Assembly: GCF_021290985.1 (NCBI RefSeq)
Contig: NZ_JAJOYU010000002.1
Location: forward strand, 186,001 to 250,000
DNA from: Rheinheimera soli
Lineage (GTDB): Bacteria > Pseudomonadota > Gammaproteobacteria > Enterobacterales > Alteromonadaceae
DNA length: 64,000 bases
Direction of reading: 5' to 3'
In this document: one piece after another, positions 7,190-16,551 of the stretch
How the letters are laid out: every line of letters starts with the position of its first letter
Numbering within the stretch: position 1 is the first letter of the stretch
Notes under the pieces: model-generated
Told to the model about the DNA's origin: nothing
What the model saw: only the letters and a program-made list of their open reading frames with translations
The model's database searches: none
Program-made: the position numbers and the translations under genes

Positions 7190-8565
7190 GTCAGTTTATC
7201 TCCTAGCAGGTACTCCAGCAGATGATCCAAACGGATATGTTGCAGCACTTGCTGTTTAGGCCATGGCAAAGGTGCCAATGACTGAAACTCAAAATGATGT
7301 TCGGTAAAAAGCTGATGATCCGGCCAGTAGCGTGGCACGTCGCCGGGATAATAAGTCAAGGCTTCACCTGTTGATGCACTAATCCCCCGTAAACAGTGCT
7401 GCTGCTGACCATTTTGTTTCACAAAACCCGCTTCGCTGGCCTTAATAGCGGCTATCGCCATCACTTCGTACGGACAAAGTTGAAACTTCACGCTCTGCAG
7501 ATGCTGCAACAACAACTGCTGCAACAACAAAGTCAGTGCCTGATGCTGATCCGGTGTGACATGGTCAGCTTTACTAACCGCAAACAACACTTTACTGATC
7601 CGTGGTTTAAAAATACGCCGCAGCCAGTGTTCAGGGCCATAATCAAAACTCTGTAAAATCAGCAATAAACTTTGTTTCAACTCCAAGAGCGCGGATTCAC
7701 CGGCATTCAGTGCGCCCAAAATATCAACCAGCACCACCTGACGGTCTAAACCTGAAAAGTACTGACGGTAAAAAGGCTCAATCACTTTGCTTTGGTAACT
7801 GACAAAGTGCTTTTGCATCAAGTCCACCAGAGCGCCGCCTTGTGCCAGTTGTTCCGGCAACAGAGGAAGCAGTTGCAAAAGCGGAGTCCCATCAAATTCA
7901 CCCGGTACCAGTAAACGGCCCGGCTGATTTAAATAAGCCCCTGCAACTTCACGGAATTGCTTCAATAAGGTGCTGTATTCACTGCACAGCTCTTGCACAG
8001 AAAGCACTGACGTATCATTTAAATCAATGCCTTGTAGTCGCTGTTTAAATCCTTCTGCGGTGGCGGCCCTATGGGATTGGGCAAATAGCAACCAGCTTTG
8101 TTCACACCACTGCTGGTAACTTTGTTGCAGCATAGGTAAGTCCAGCAGCCACTCGCCCGGATAATCCACCAGCACCAATTCAGTTTCCTGAAAATCCTGA
8201 AAACGGGCGCGCAAACTCGATTCACTCTGATAACGCAAAGCTAAAGTCAACTGACTCCAGCCGACAGTCGAAGGTGGCCAGCAAGCAGGCTGTTGCTGCA
8301 GGTAACTTAAGTTTTTTTCAAACCCAAAACGAGGCAGCTGTGGCAATTGATTGTCATCAATACGAGCACCTAACCAACGTTTTTGCATCACAGAGAAAAA
8401 GGGTAAATAAGAAGAGTGACTTTGGGTTAGCTGGTGCACTATTGCAGTTAAGAGCGCAGTTTTTCCTGCGCCGCTTAAGCCGGTAACGCCCAGTCTGAGC
8501 TGACGGTGAAAGGCACGCTGCGTCAATTGTTCTGAATGCCAGCGCGCCTTTTTTAACCAATCCAT
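7186..8565 (-). CDS. ycjX: YcjX family P-loop NTPase (DUF463)
   Basis: The 459-residue protein carries a Walker A motif near the N-terminus (GVTGLSGAGKTALLTAIVHQL, about residues 27-47), a switch-like VLVDYPGEWLLDL, and a guanine-specificity-like SKADH, as in YcjX. It is a conserved member of the phage-shock regulon, thought to act as a GTPase at the inner membrane. It is followed by ycjF with a four-base overlap and preceded by pspC at a 35-base distance. Confidence 0.92.
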   Translation of the reverse strand: MDWLKKARWHSEQLTQRAFHRQLRLGVTGLSGAGKTALLTAIVHQLTQSHSSYLPFFSVMQKRWLGARIDDNQLPQLPRFGFEKNLSYLQQQPACWPPSTVGWSQLTLALRYQSESSLRARFQDFQETELVLVDYPGEWLLDLPMLQQSYQQWCEQSWLLFAQSHRAATAEGFKQRLQGIDLNDTSVLSVQELCSEYSTLLKQFREVAGAYLNQPGRLLVPGEFDGTPLLQLLPLLPEQLAQGGALVDLMQKHFVSYQSKVIEPFYRQYFSGLDRQVVLVDILGALNAGESALLELKQSLLLILQSFDYGPEHWLRRIFKPRISKVLFAVSKADHVTPDQHQALTLLLQQLLLQHLQSVKFQLCPYEVMAIAAIKASEAGFVKQNGQQQHCLRGISASTGEALTYYPGDVPRYWPDHQLFTEHHFEFQSLAPLPWPKQQVLQHIRLDHLLEYLLGDKLT

Positions 8566-8600
8566 GCAGTGTTCCTATATGGCGTCTTTCGACAGACTCA

Positions 8601-9011
8601 CTATAACTTGCTGATTTCTCTGTTCAATTGAAACTTGGCAGAGGTGACATGAGTTTCCATGTCGCGTAAACGTAATTCCAGGCTATTAAATTGATTGACC
8701 AGATGATGTAAGGCCGACTTGGGCACTTCACCCCGTTGCCATACCCGGGTTTTTACTTCTACAGGGCGTTCATCGTACGCAGATTCAGTCACGCCTTTTT
8801 TTGCTTCATGCACTGATTTCTTCTCCAGAATAAACCAGGCTGCTACATACAATACAGGTAACAAACCACCTAAACCTAATAACACCGAAGTAACCACAAT
8901 CAACCGCACTAACCACACTTCCCAACCGAAGTAGTCTGCAATACCAGCACAGACCCCGGCCAGTTTGCCGTTGCGGTCATCCCGCAACAGCTCTTTGCGT
9001 ATTTTAGTCAT
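8601..9011 (-). CDS. pspC: Phage shock protein C
   Basis: PspC is an inner-membrane protein that with PspB senses envelope stress and binds PspA away from PspF. The characteristic PspC domain is at the N-terminus (LLRDDRNGKLAGVCAGIADYFG, then a hydrophobic segment at about 30-60), followed by a soluble C-terminal half. The start is MTKIRKELL, 136 residues, overlapping the pspB end by eight bases; ten further upstream codons are open but unsupported. Confidence 0.94.
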   Translation of the reverse strand: MTKIRKELLRDDRNGKLAGVCAGIADYFGWEVWLVRLIVVTSVLLGLGGLLPVLYVAAWFILEKKSVHEAKKGVTESAYDERPVEVKTRVWQRGEVPKSALHHLVNQFNSLELRLRDMETHVTSAKFQLNREISKL

Positions 9012-9240
9012 GTTTCTCCCTCCACTTCGGCGACTCAGCATCTAAGATCGCTTCCAACGTTTTTATGCGGTCGGCCATTTTTTCGGCACGATGGGACAAC
9101 TCATTCAGTTGAGCCAGTTCACTGTCCCCCAAGCCTTCACCAATTTTGTTTTTGCTTCTGTAGTGCATAAAGACCCACAGCGGCGCCACAAAAATCATGA
9201 ACAGGATAAAAGGTACACCAATAATTTCATGAAGTGTCAT
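9004..9240 (-). CDS. pspB: Phage shock protein B
   Basis: The small membrane protein (78 residues) has one N-terminal transmembrane helix (IIGVPFILFMIFVAPLWVFMHY) and a cytoplasmic coiled-coil tail (LNELSHRAEKMADRIKTLEAIL). This is the typical PspB form and length. It acts with PspC as stress sensor and follows pspA by 25 bases in the same operon. Confidence 0.95.
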   Translation of the reverse strand: MTLHEIIGVPFILFMIFVAPLWVFMHYRSKNKIGEGLGDSELAQLNELSHRAEKMADRIKTLEAILDAESPKWREKHD

Positions 9241-9265
9241 TGCCAGCTCCTAAAACGCCTGATAA

Positions 9266-9934
9266 TCAGGCGTTATCTTTTTTAGACATTTTAGCTTTTA
9301 ATTCAGCCAGTTCGTTATCGATTTTCTCAGATGAAGCCAATTCTGCAAACTCATCTTTTAAGGTTTTTTTACCTAAATCGTACGATTCAACCTGAGCTTC
9401 CAGTGAATCGATTTTTTGCTCATAGCGTTCAAACTTGTACATGGCGTCGTTTAAACGGTTGCTGTCTAAACTGCGCTTTACATCTAAACGAGATGACACA
9501 GTTTTCTGGCGCATCAGCATGGCTTTCTGACGAGCTTTAGCATCCGCTAACTTGTCTTGTAACTGGCTGACTTCATCCTGTAATTTACTGACATGCTCAT
9601 CTAAATGACTGATATCAGCAGCTACCGCTGCAGCCTGGTCAGCCGCTTTTTGACGTTCAATCAGCGCAGCACGGGCTAAGTCTTCACGTTCTTTGCTTAA
9701 AGCCAGTTCAGCTTTAGCCTGCCAGTCGGCCACTTCAGCTTCCAATTTAGACACTACACGTTGCAGTTCTTTTTTCTCTGCAATGGTTTTGGCTGAGGTA
9801 GAACGTACTTCAACCAGCGTGTCTTCCATTTCCTGAATAATCAGGCGGACCATTTTTTCCGGATCTTCTGCTTTATCTAATAAAGCATTGATGTTGGAGT
9901 TTACGATATCTGAAAAGCGAGAGAAGATACCCAT
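9266..9934 (-). CDS. pspA: Phage shock protein A
   Basis: PspA/IM30 family member of 222 residues, beginning MGIFSRFSDIVNSNINALLDKAEDPEK with the N-terminal amphipathic helix. The rest is almost wholly coiled coil. It binds stressed inner membrane and, when unstressed, inhibits PspF. First gene of pspABC-ycjXF, diverging from pspF. Confidence 0.97.
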   Translation of the reverse strand: MGIFSRFSDIVNSNINALLDKAEDPEKMVRLIIQEMEDTLVEVRSTSAKTIAEKKELQRVVSKLEAEVADWQAKAELALSKEREDLARAALIERQKAADQAAAVAADISHLDEHVSKLQDEVSQLQDKLADAKARQKAMLMRQKTVSSRLDVKRSLDSNRLNDAMYKFERYEQKIDSLEAQVESYDLGKKTLKDEFAELASSEKIDNELAELKAKMSKKDNA

Positions 9935-9977
9935 AATGTTTTACCTCTTAATGACGTGTTGGATTCGCTATTACCTA

Positions 9978-9994
9978 TTCAGGTTTCCTGCCAA
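9978..9994 (-). promoter_or_regulatory. Candidate sigma-54 promoter of the psp operon
   Basis: On the minus strand TTGGCAGGAAACCTGAA has a good -24 element (TTGGCA) and a poor -12 element (CTGA where TTGC is expected). It sits about 45 bases before the pspA start, where the sigma-54 promoter driven by PspF should be. Confidence 0.45.
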
Positions 9995-10117
9995 CTTGCC
10001 AAACTATTTTAAATCATTGTTTTATATTGATTTTATTTATATCGCAAAAAGACTATGCCAAGCCTGAGTTATGAAATACACTACTTATTAGTTAATTTCA
10101 CCACTTCGTGAGCCCAG

Positions 10118-11200
10118 ATGAGCAGAAGTTTTCAGCAAGACAACTTAATAGGTCAGTCCAATAGCTTTTTAAACGTATTGGATCAGGTATCTCAAATTGC
10201 GCCCTTGCACAAACCTGTGCTGATCATTGGCGAAAGGGGCACGGGTAAAGAACTGATTGCAGCCCGTTTACATTACCTGTCTCAGCGCTGGGATCAAAAT
10301 TATTTAACCTTAAACTGCGCTGCGCTGAATGAAAATCTGCTGGAAAGTGAACTCTTTGGCCATGAAGCAGGCGCTTTTACCGGCGCAGCCAAACGCCATG
10401 AAGGCCGGTTTGAACGGGCCAATGGCGGCACATTATTTCTGGATGAATTAGCCAATACACCAGCTATGGTGCAGGAAAAGTTGCTGCGGGTGATTGAATA
10501 CGGTGAATTTGAACGGGTTGGTGGCAGTCGTTCAGTGAAAGTGGATGTGCGTTTAATTTGCGCCACCAACGAAGATTTACCTTCAATGGCCGAACAAGGC
10601 GAGTTTAGGGCTGACTTACTCGACCGGCTGGCCTTTGATGTGATCACCTTGCCCCCTATGCGGGAGCGACGTGAAGATATTCTGGTATTGGCAGAACATT
10701 TTGCCGTCAATATGGCGCGTGAACTGGGCTTTGAACTCTTTAGCGGCTTTAGTGAAAAAGCCAAACGTATTTTGCTGGAGCATGAATGGCCAGGTAATGT
10801 GCGGGAGTTGAAAAACGTGGTAGAGCGCAGTGTGTACCGCACCAACAACCCTTATGTGCCAGTGCATCATATTCAGCTCGACCCTTTTGAATCCCCGTTC
10901 AGGCCCCGGACCCGCGTTCGTACTCTGGACCGCAGACCGCCTGCAGAAAACGCAGTGGTAGCTATCAGAGAACAAAGCAGCGATAATCTGCCTGCTGTGG
11001 CCAAAGCAGCTTCGTCCTTTGATTTTAATCAGGTGCAGGATTTTAAAGTCTTGTCAGAAAACTTTGAAATGGATCTTATCAAACAAGCCCTTGCTGCCAG
11101 TCAATTCAATCAGAAGAAAACGGCTGAAGCACTGAATCTGACCTATCATCAGTTACGTGGTTATATGAAAAAGTACAAACTGCTGGACAGCCAACAATGA
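10118..11200 (+). CDS. pspF: PspF, sigma-54 activator of the phage-shock response
   Basis: A bacterial enhancer-binding protein without an N-terminal receiver or sensory domain, as in PspF, which is controlled by PspA binding. It has Walker A GERGTGKELIA, an intact GAFTGA loop (HEAGAFTGAAKRH), Walker B GGTLFLDELAN and a C-terminal helix-turn-helix (KKTAEALNLTYHQLRGYMKKY). At 360 residues it is slightly longer than the E. coli protein because of a linker at about 245-310. It diverges from pspA across a 183-base gap, and its stop overlaps the sapA start (ATGA), so it is the first gene of a pspF-sapABCDF transcript. Confidence 0.95.
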   Translation: MSRSFQQDNLIGQSNSFLNVLDQVSQIAPLHKPVLIIGERGTGKELIAARLHYLSQRWDQNYLTLNCAALNENLLESELFGHEAGAFTGAAKRHEGRFERANGGTLFLDELANTPAMVQEKLLRVIEYGEFERVGGSRSVKVDVRLICATNEDLPSMAEQGEFRADLLDRLAFDVITLPPMRERREDILVLAEHFAVNMARELGFELFSGFSEKAKRILLEHEWPGNVRELKNVVERSVYRTNNPYVPVHHIQLDPFESPFRPRTRVRTLDRRPPAENAVVAIREQSSDNLPAVAKAASSFDFNQVQDFKVLSENFEMDLIKQALAASQFNQKKTAEALNLTYHQLRGYMKKYKLLDSQQ

Positions 11201-12813
11201 TCAAAGCCTTACTGAGCCTGATAGTCCCCTGTGGCTCTGTGTTGATACTCAGCGCTTGTCAGCCTGATATTCCTGAAACTATTCAGCAAGGTATGGTGTA
11301 TTGCTCCGAAGGCTCTCCTGAGAGCTTTAACCCACAGAGAGTGACATCTGGCACCACCATTGATGCCATCAGTCAGCAACTCTACGACCGCCTGCTGGAT
11401 ATAGACCCGGCAAGTGGTGAGCTGTTGCCAGCCCTGGCAACCCAATGGCATTTGAGTGAAGATGGTAAAACCTACTGGTTTACCTTACGCCCCGATGTAC
11501 AGTTTCATCACACAGTGTTCTTTTCACCTGGCAGAACCTTAAATGCCAACGATGTCACTTTTACCTTTAATCGTATAACGCAAGCGGATCATCCTTACCA
11601 TGCGATTGGAGGTGCGGTTTATCCTTATTTTCAAAGTGTTGACTGGGGCTCCCTGGTCAAAGCCGTAGTGGCAGAAAACAGCAACACAGTACGTTTTGAA
11701 CTGACCCGTCCTGACAGTTCGTTTTTATCCAATCTGGCTACCGATTTTGCCGCTATTTTATCTGCTGAATATGCAGAACAGCTGTTGCAACAAAATCAGC
11801 CAGAATTATTGGATCAAAGACCCATAGGCACAGGCCCGTTTTTCTTTAAAGAATACAAAAAAAATCAGTTTATTCGTTATTACCGCCATCCTGAATACTG
11901 GCGTGGCAAAGTGGATCTGACTCAACTGGTTTTTGATTTAGTACCTGACAATGCTAAACGTATGGCGAAATTACTGACTCATGAATGTGATGTAGTCGCT
12001 TATCCACGCAATGCAGAGCTGAACCTGATCACTGAACGCTCTGATGTCGAAGTACAAAGCCAAATCAGTATGAACGTGGGTTTCTGGGCTTTTAATACCA
12101 AAAAACCTCCTTTTGATAATGTACTGGTGCGCAAAGCTTTAGCTTATGCCATCAACAAAGATGCCATTCTGGATGCGGTTTACTTTGGTTATGCTGACAA
12201 GGCAAAAACCTTGCTCCCTCCTACGTCCTGGGCTTTTTACCACGACCTGCCTGAACAACAGTACGATCCAATCAAAGCCAAAGAGTTGCTGGCACAAGCC
12301 GGGTACCCTAAAGGCTTTAGTATGGACATATGGGCTATGCCAGTGCAGCGTTTGTATAATCCGAATGCGTTAAAAATGGCCGAGTTGATGCAAGCCGATT
12401 TAGCCAAAATTGGCGTCAAAGCCTCTGTCGTTTCTTTTGAATGGAACAGCTTCAGACGCAAACTATCCGAATTTGAACATGACTCAGTGCTGATTGGCTG
12501 GGCGGCTGACAATGCGGATCCGGATAACTTCTTCCGGCCGCTTTTGAGTTGCAGTGCAGCAGAATCTGGCAGTAACAGAGCCAACTGGTGCGATCCGAAT
12601 TTTGACAATCTGATTAATCAGGCCCTGCTGACGGCCGATATTAAGCAAAGACGCAGTTTTTATTTAACAGCTCAGCTTTATCTTGATGAACAAATGCCGC
12701 TGGTCAGTATTGCCCATTCCAAACGTTTTCAGGCCAAAAGTGTCAAAATTACCGGGGTGACCATTAACCCCTATGGCGGTATCTCTATGGCTGCAGCGAG
12801 AAAATCTTTATGA
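11197..12813 (+). CDS. sapA: SapA, periplasmic peptide-binding lipoprotein
   Basis: Solute-binding protein of the oligopeptide family 5 (538 residues) that in enteric bacteria binds cationic antimicrobial peptides for the SapBCDF transporter. The N-terminus ends in a lipobox, LSAC, with Cys21, so it should be a membrane-anchored lipoprotein. The family segment YRHPEYWRGKVDLTQLVF and a C-terminal half with repeated substrate-cleft motifs are present. It overlaps pspF upstream and sapB downstream by four bases each, so translation of the whole set is coupled. Confidence 0.92.
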   Translation: MIKALLSLIVPCGSVLILSACQPDIPETIQQGMVYCSEGSPESFNPQRVTSGTTIDAISQQLYDRLLDIDPASGELLPALATQWHLSEDGKTYWFTLRPDVQFHHTVFFSPGRTLNANDVTFTFNRITQADHPYHAIGGAVYPYFQSVDWGSLVKAVVAENSNTVRFELTRPDSSFLSNLATDFAAILSAEYAEQLLQQNQPELLDQRPIGTGPFFFKEYKKNQFIRYYRHPEYWRGKVDLTQLVFDLVPDNAKRMAKLLTHECDVVAYPRNAELNLITERSDVEVQSQISMNVGFWAFNTKKPPFDNVLVRKALAYAINKDAILDAVYFGYADKAKTLLPPTSWAFYHDLPEQQYDPIKAKELLAQAGYPKGFSMDIWAMPVQRLYNPNALKMAELMQADLAKIGVKASVVSFEWNSFRRKLSEFEHDSVLIGWAADNADPDNFFRPLLSCSAAESGSNRANWCDPNFDNLINQALLTADIKQRRSFYLTAQLYLDEQMPLVSIAHSKRFQAKSVKITGVTINPYGGISMAAARKSL

Positions 12814-13829
12814 TGCTGCACTACTTTTTACGCCGCACTTTTTTAATAGGCTTTGTTTTTGTTGCCCTGACAGTACTCGCCTTCAGTTTAAGTTATTTGT
12901 TCCCCGGTGACGTGCTGAATAACGTCTCAGGCCTGACCAACATTGCACCTGAACAGCAGCAAGCGCTTATTCAATATTACGCTTTGGATCAGTCTGTGCT
13001 GATGCAGTATCTGGCTTACGTCAACCGTATTCTGGATGGTGAATGGGGTCTGTCTTTTTCCAGCCAACAACCCGTTTTAGCTGAAATTATTGCCGTGTTT
13101 CCGGCCACTCTGGAGCTGGCCAGTTATGCACTGATTTTATCTTTTGTGTTGGGTATTCCGCTAGGGTTATTTGCCGCAGTCAAAGCCGACAGCTTTTTCG
13201 GCAAGCTGGTCTCTGGTATTACGCTGGTGGCTTATTCCATCCCTATTTTTTGGTGGGCACTGCTGCTTATCATGCTGTTTTCGCTGACCCTAGGCCTGCT
13301 GCCTACCGCAGGTCGCATCAATGTTTTGTTTGATATACCTACAACGACTGGTTTTATGCTGCCTGATATCTGGCTGTCTGATATCCGCTATAAATCAGAA
13401 GCCACCATGGATGCGCTGAGGCACTTGTTGTTGCCTGCCATAGTGCTGGCGACTTACCCAACAACAGTGATGATCCGTTTTACCCGGGATTCGATGCTGG
13501 CGGTACTGGAACAAAGTTATATCAAAACGGCGCGCGCTAAAGGCTTAAGCCGCGCTCAGGTGCTGTATCACCATGGTCTACGTAATGCGTTATTGCCAGT
13601 GATACGTCAGATTGGCTTGCAGTTCAGCACCTTAATTACGCTGGCGATGATCACCGAAGTGATTTTTTCCTGGCCTGGTATAGGTCAGTGGTTACTGGAC
13701 AGTATTTATCAGCGCAATTACCCGGCCATTCAGGGGGGCTTATTAGTAGTGTCCTGCCTGGTGATAGTGGTAAATATGCTGACTGAAATTCTGCATACTT
13801 TGTTTAATCCTCTGGCCAGGAAAGCTTAA
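12810..13829 (+). CDS. sapB: SapB, ABC transporter permease
   Basis: Inner-membrane permease of the DppB type (339 residues) with about six membrane segments. The cytoplasmic EAA loop is visible as YIKTARAKGLSRAQVLYHHGLRNALLPV. With SapC it forms the channel. In E. coli SapBCDF has been linked to putrescine export and potassium uptake as well as peptide resistance, so the substrate here is open. It is one base from sapC. Confidence 0.93.
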   Translation: MMLHYFLRRTFLIGFVFVALTVLAFSLSYLFPGDVLNNVSGLTNIAPEQQQALIQYYALDQSVLMQYLAYVNRILDGEWGLSFSSQQPVLAEIIAVFPATLELASYALILSFVLGIPLGLFAAVKADSFFGKLVSGITLVAYSIPIFWWALLLIMLFSLTLGLLPTAGRINVLFDIPTTTGFMLPDIWLSDIRYKSEATMDALRHLLLPAIVLATYPTTVMIRFTRDSMLAVLEQSYIKTARAKGLSRAQVLYHHGLRNALLPVIRQIGLQFSTLITLAMITEVIFSWPGIGQWLLDSIYQRNYPAIQGGLLVVSCLVIVVNMLTEILHTLFNPLARKA

Positions 13830-13830
13830 G

Positions 13831-14724
13831 ATGAAAAAATTCCGGCTGTATTTTGAGGAACACAATCGCGGCCCTTTAACTCAACTCTGGCAGCAATTTC
13901 AGCGCCAGCATGCGGCAGTTTTTGGTCTGGTGATGTTTTCTTTTTTTCTGTTGCTGACCTTATTTGCACCACTGCTCAGCCCTCACGACCCCTATCTGCA
14001 AAACGCTGATTTGTTGTTGCTGGCTCCTTCATGGAGCGAACAAGGCTTAGTACAGTATCCTTTTGGTACAGATGATTTAGGTCGTGATTTAATGTCGCGG
14101 CTGATGAAAGGGGCCACTTACACCTTTGGTATTGCCTTAATCACAGTGATTGGAGCTTTGCTGATGGGTTTGGCTTTGGGTGCTATGGCGGGCATGAGCA
14201 AAGGTGTCAAATCCAGTATTTTTAACCATGTGCTGGATTTGGCGCTGACCATCCCTTCCCTGCTGTTGGCCATTATCATAGTGGCAGTATTAGGCCCTGG
14301 TTTGTGGAACACCACCTGGGCCATTATGCTGGCGCTACTACCGCAGTTTGTACATGGTATTCGTAATGCGATACAAGACACTTTAAAACAAGATTATGTA
14401 GCAGCCTACCGGCTGGACGGCGCGTCCAACTGGCAAGTATTGCGTTATGCGGTCTTGCCCAATATCTGGGAACATCTCACTGTGATGGCCACTATGGCAT
14501 TGTCCACCGCGATCCTCGATGTCGCAGCTTTGGGCTTTTTAGGCTTAGGTGCTCAGGCCCCCACTTCTGAATGGGGTGTGATGATCGCAGACGCTTTAGA
14601 TTTAATTTATCTGGCGCCCTGGGCCATAGCTCTGCCCGGTATTTTAGTTTTTGCTTCGGTACTGTCGGTGAATCTGGTGGGTGATGGCTTACGCACGGCG
14701 ATGACAAAGCGGCGGGAAAACTGA
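13831..14724 (+). CDS. sapC: SapC, ABC transporter permease
   Basis: DppC-type permease of 297 residues with an N-terminal cytoplasmic segment, one membrane helix (about 30-52), a periplasmic loop and the BPD_transp_1 core. The EAA loop reads DYVAAYRLDGASNWQVLRYAVLPN. Its stop shares one base with the sapD start (TGATG). Partner of SapB. Confidence 0.93.
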   Translation: MKKFRLYFEEHNRGPLTQLWQQFQRQHAAVFGLVMFSFFLLLTLFAPLLSPHDPYLQNADLLLLAPSWSEQGLVQYPFGTDDLGRDLMSRLMKGATYTFGIALITVIGALLMGLALGAMAGMSKGVKSSIFNHVLDLALTIPSLLLAIIIVAVLGPGLWNTTWAIMLALLPQFVHGIRNAIQDTLKQDYVAAYRLDGASNWQVLRYAVLPNIWEHLTVMATMALSTAILDVAALGFLGLGAQAPTSEWGVMIADALDLIYLAPWAIALPGILVFASVLSVNLVGDGLRTAMTKRREN

Positions 14725-15716
14725 TGATTTTGCTTGATATTAAAAACATGACGATTGAGCTGGAAACCCCGGAAGGCTTAATTCGTGCCGTAGACAAAGT
14801 AAACCTGACGATCCGAGAAGGTGAAATTCGTGGTTTAGTGGGCGAATCAGGTTCAGGTAAAAGTTTAATCGCCAAAGCCATAGTAGGTGTACTGAATAAA
14901 AGATGGCATATCACAGCGGACAGATTCAGCTGGGCGGGTCAGGATTTATTGCGTTTATCTTATGAAGAACAGCGCAAAATTATTGGCCGCGATATAGCGA
15001 TGATTTATCAGGAACCAAGCCGCAGTATGGACCCAACGGCCCCTATTCTGGATCAGTTACTGGAAGCTATTCCGGATTCTGAACTGGAAAGCCGCTGGTG
15101 GGGACGGCCTTTTGAACGGCGCAAAAAAGCCATAGCCCTGCTGCATAAGGTAGGGATCAGAGATCACCAGGCAATTTTAAACTCTTACCCTTATCAGTTA
15201 CCTGAAGGGGTCTGTCAGAAAATAATGATTGCCATGGCGATTGCCAAAAAGCCGAAGCTGCTAATTGCTGACGAACCTACGACAGCGCTGGAAAGTACCA
15301 CTCAGGCGCAGTTGTTTCGTTTATTAGCCAGCTTTAACCAGCTCAAAGGTATGTCGATTTTATTAATCAGCCATGAGCTTGAAACCGTGGCCCGTAATAC
15401 TCAGACCTTAAGCGTATTGTATTGTGGCCAGTTGGTTGAAGCAGGTGAAACTGCGGCTATTTTAAAGTCTCCTTTTCACCCTTATACCGATGCACTGATC
15501 AAAAGTGTGCCTGAATTCCAGCCGCAACTGGCCAGTAAACAACCTTTGTATGCTTTGCATGGTAGCATTCCCACCTTACAGCATTTGCCGATAGGCTGCC
15601 GTTTAGGGCCACGTTGCCCCAATGCCCGTAAGGAATGTGTTAAAACACCTGTACTGGAGCGCCTGCAAAATCACTACTTCAGTTGCCATTTTCCGTTACA
15701 GGGTAAAAAAACATGA
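14724..15716 (+). CDS. sapD: SapD, ABC transporter ATPase
   Basis: Oligopeptide-type ATPase (330 residues). Walker A GESGSGKSL and Walker B LLIADEPTTAL are intact. The signature motif is unusual (YQLPEGVCQKI in place of LSGGQ), a known trait of SapD. The C-terminal oligopeptide-transporter domain carries the cysteine cluster CRLGPRCPNARKEC, expected to bind an iron-sulfur cluster or metal. It overlaps sapF by four bases. Confidence 0.93.
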   Translation: MILLDIKNMTIELETPEGLIRAVDKVNLTIREGEIRGLVGESGSGKSLIAKAIVGVLNKRWHITADRFSWAGQDLLRLSYEEQRKIIGRDIAMIYQEPSRSMDPTAPILDQLLEAIPDSELESRWWGRPFERRKKAIALLHKVGIRDHQAILNSYPYQLPEGVCQKIMIAMAIAKKPKLLIADEPTTALESTTQAQLFRLLASFNQLKGMSILLISHELETVARNTQTLSVLYCGQLVEAGETAAILKSPFHPYTDALIKSVPEFQPQLASKQPLYALHGSIPTLQHLPIGCRLGPRCPNARKECVKTPVLERLQNHYFSCHFPLQGKKT

Positions 15717-16483
15717 CAGCTCCATTACTTGAGATCCGGCAGCTGTATAAAAGTTATCAGAAAGCTCAAGGGATCTTTGGCCGTAAAACCATTCAGGCCT
15801 TGTCCGATATCAGCTTTAGTTTATATCCGGGCCAGACACTGGCAATAGTAGGTGAAACAGGCTCAGGTAAAAGTACCCTGGCTAAATTATTGGTAGGTAT
15901 AGAAACCCCTGACAGTGGTGAAATACTGCTGGAAGGTGAAGCTGTCACCATCAGCGACCATAAAAAATACAATCATGTGATTCGCTATATTTTTCAGGAC
16001 CCGGCCCGCTCATTGAATCCTCATCAACGGGTAGGACAAATGCTGGAGGATGTGCTGCGTTACAGCACAGATTTGAATGAACAGCAGCGTCAGCAGAAAA
16101 TTCATCAAACCTTAGCCCAATTGGGTTTAATGGAAGAGCACGCCGCTTACTACCCACATATGTTCTCAGGGGGGCAATTACAGCGCGTAGCGCTCGCCAG
16201 AGCCCTTATTATGGATCCTAAGCTGCTGATACTGGATGAAGCTTTAACGGCGCTGGACCCTTCATTACGGGCTCAGATTGTCAATCTGCTGCTGGAGCTG
16301 CAAAAAACTACTGGTTTATCTTACCTGCTGATCACCAACCACCTGCGCCTTGTACGACATATCAGCGACAGCATGCTGGTCTTACATCAAGGCAAAGCAC
16401 TGGATTACGGTCCAACCAATCACGTCTTTGCTCACCCTCAACACGATTACAGTAGAAAACTGATTAACAGCGCACAAAGCTAA
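15713..16483 (+). CDS. sapF: SapF, ABC transporter ATPase
   Basis: Second ATPase of the Sap importer (256 residues), with Walker A GETGSGKST, signature FSGGQLQRVALARAL and Walker B LLILDEALTALDP. It forms a heterodimer with SapD on the inner face of the membrane. Last gene of the pspF-sapABCDF unit, followed by a strong terminator. Confidence 0.93.
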   Translation: MTAPLLEIRQLYKSYQKAQGIFGRKTIQALSDISFSLYPGQTLAIVGETGSGKSTLAKLLVGIETPDSGEILLEGEAVTISDHKKYNHVIRYIFQDPARSLNPHQRVGQMLEDVLRYSTDLNEQQRQQKIHQTLAQLGLMEEHAAYYPHMFSGGQLQRVALARALIMDPKLLILDEALTALDPSLRAQIVNLLLELQKTTGLSYLLITNHLRLVRHISDSMLVLHQGKALDYGPTNHVFAHPQHDYSRKLINSAQS

Positions 16484-16505
16484 GTGTTCGTTTCTTGCCA
16501 TAAAA

Positions 16506-16529
16506 AAACCAACCCTAAGGTTGGTTTCT
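16506..16529 (+). terminator. Terminator between sapF and ppiD (bidirectional)
   Basis: AAACCAACC and GGTTGGTTT form a nine-base-pair stem with a CTAA loop. T-rich sequence follows on the plus strand, and an A run on the other side gives a T run on the minus strand. It serves the convergent sapF and ppiD. Confidence 0.9.
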
Positions 16530-16551
16530 TTATGGCTGGTGACTATGAGGA

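Noticed and set aside
10300-10848. Minus-strand 182-residue open frame inside pspF
   Set aside because: Antisense to the AAA+ domain, no ribosome-binding site, no similarity to known proteins.
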